This document shows positions 63,177 through 64,000 of a DNA stretch of 64,000 nt, piece after piece. The position numbers and the translations under genes are program-made. Where the stretch lies: the NCBI GenBank assembly GCA_019155185.1, contig CM032813.1:8653501-8717500 (forward strand), read 5' to 3'. The first letter of the stretch is position 1, and each line of letters begins with the position of its first letter. The notes below the pieces were generated by a model. The model saw only the letters and a program-made list of their open reading frames with translations, was not told the origin of the DNA and searched no databases. The DNA is from Beaufortia kweichowensis (lineage: Eukaryota; Chordata; Actinopteri; Cypriniformes; Gastromyzontidae).

Positions 63177-64000
63177 CTTAAAGCATTTCTTATAGATTAA
63201 GAATTCTCTGATTTTTTTCATAAAGTAGTCTAACATCTTCTTTAGAGTTTCTGAAGAGATTAAAGTATTTCAAACGGCGTCACAGAATATGCTGAGATTT
63301 AAGATACCCTGCAATAAAAGTCAGTGATCTTGATATGAACTTGAATATTTCTCATCAAATTCTTTTTTTGAGCTATGCCATTGAATTTTTTAAAACTTTT
63401 CTGTATGTCATTTGTTTCTGTTTTATTTCTGCAAAAATTTTAAAACCCAATTGAGATTTCTATGAACCTTTAAGCTACGGAATAACATTTTCCTCTGGCA
63501 TGACACAAGGTTGCAGACTAAATGTGTTTATCTGATCAGCATATTTACCGTCAGTTGTGAACGGAGATTGAAACAGAACTGGATGTTTGCAGTTCTTCGT
63601 TCTTGATGGACTCCTTGCATTTCCTTGAGGGATTTGAATTATTTATCTTGCTCTAAGTTCACTCACAGGTAAAACGCAAACAATGTGCATTAGATTTCAG
63701 TGAAAGACTATGAAGAAGGAAATGATCTAACTCTCTCTTTGGGTCTTTCTCCTTCTGGCTATCTGTTTGTCCTTAAAGTCTGAGCGAGAGGTTGAGAGAG
63801 GCTGAGAGAGGTTGCTAAGCAGTGTCTCTATGGACACACAATCTTCATCTTGTTCAGATCTGCCAGAGAGAACTTCTGTCTCTCGTCTTTAACCGAAGAC
63901 ACGCTCCACACATCTTATTCTCTCATTCTCTTTTTCCTTCTGTTTCTTTCTCTCGCGCTGTTTTTTATATCCATAAGCAGGCTCGGCACGCAAAGTGGAA

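Larger units (their letters stand above)
51399..64000 (+). other. camta1: camta1 first intron (continues beyond window)
   Basis: Follows the exon 1 donor and runs past the end of the window. It holds an exon-like block at 54,476-54,577, a possible 9-nt microexon (55,601-55,609), an R1 repeat copy (56,960-57,115), two copies of a cyprinid 'gggtgaactatcc' repeat, a CA tract (52,697-52,711), a GA tract (62,862-62,902) and a 22-nt AT palindrome (62,151-62,172). The last 20 nt may be the start of another exon (acceptor AAGCAG at 63,980). I see no independent gene in it. Confidence 0.6.

Overview
This is vertebrate nuclear DNA, most likely from a cyprinid (zebrafish/carp-like) fish. The base composition is AT-rich, the genes are split by GT-AG introns, and several interspersed repeats look like those common in cyprinid genomes. 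No database search was run, so the species is not fixed.

The first ~30 kb (1-30,270) has no gene I can support. It holds long simple repeats, repeat fragments, a 41-nt perfect palindrome and a few GC-balanced patches that could be conserved non-coding elements.

From 30 to 51 kb lies a compact gene cluster. svbp (+, 30,271-31,414) encodes small vasohibin-binding protein in two coding exons. Next is an F-box-associated (FBA) domain protein without an F-box (-, 32,795-33,808; five coding exons, 177 aa, FBXO2/6/44-NCCRP1 family). phf13 (+, 36,829-41,009; four coding exons, 347 aa) encodes a PHD-finger chromatin reader. dnajc11 (-, 44,803-49,861; 15 coding exons, 555 aa) encodes a mitochondrial-membrane J-domain protein. 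Both long models were rebuilt exon by exon, and the reading frame holds across every junction.

From 51 kb to the end is the 5' part of camta1 (+). Its first coding exon (51,354-51,398) encodes the CAMTA1 N-terminus and opens a first intron that runs past the window. phf13, dnajc11 and camta1 keep the order of human 1p36.31 (PHF13-THAP3-DNAJC11-CAMTA1). No THAP3 equivalent was found between phf13 and dnajc11. phf13 and dnajc11 converge tail to tail; dnajc11 and camta1 are divergent across ~1.5 kb.

The most interesting signal is that camta1 exon 1 is open in two frames, each with its own ATG. The second frame splices cleanly, in phase, into a 102-nt exon-like block 3 kb downstream (54,476-54,577) that the canonical frame cannot use because it hits a stop. 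Other points are a 75-nt phf13 intron that is open in frame, an inverted pair of Tc1-like sequences around the phf13 5' end, and an apparently uncharacterised interspersed repeat with at least five copies.
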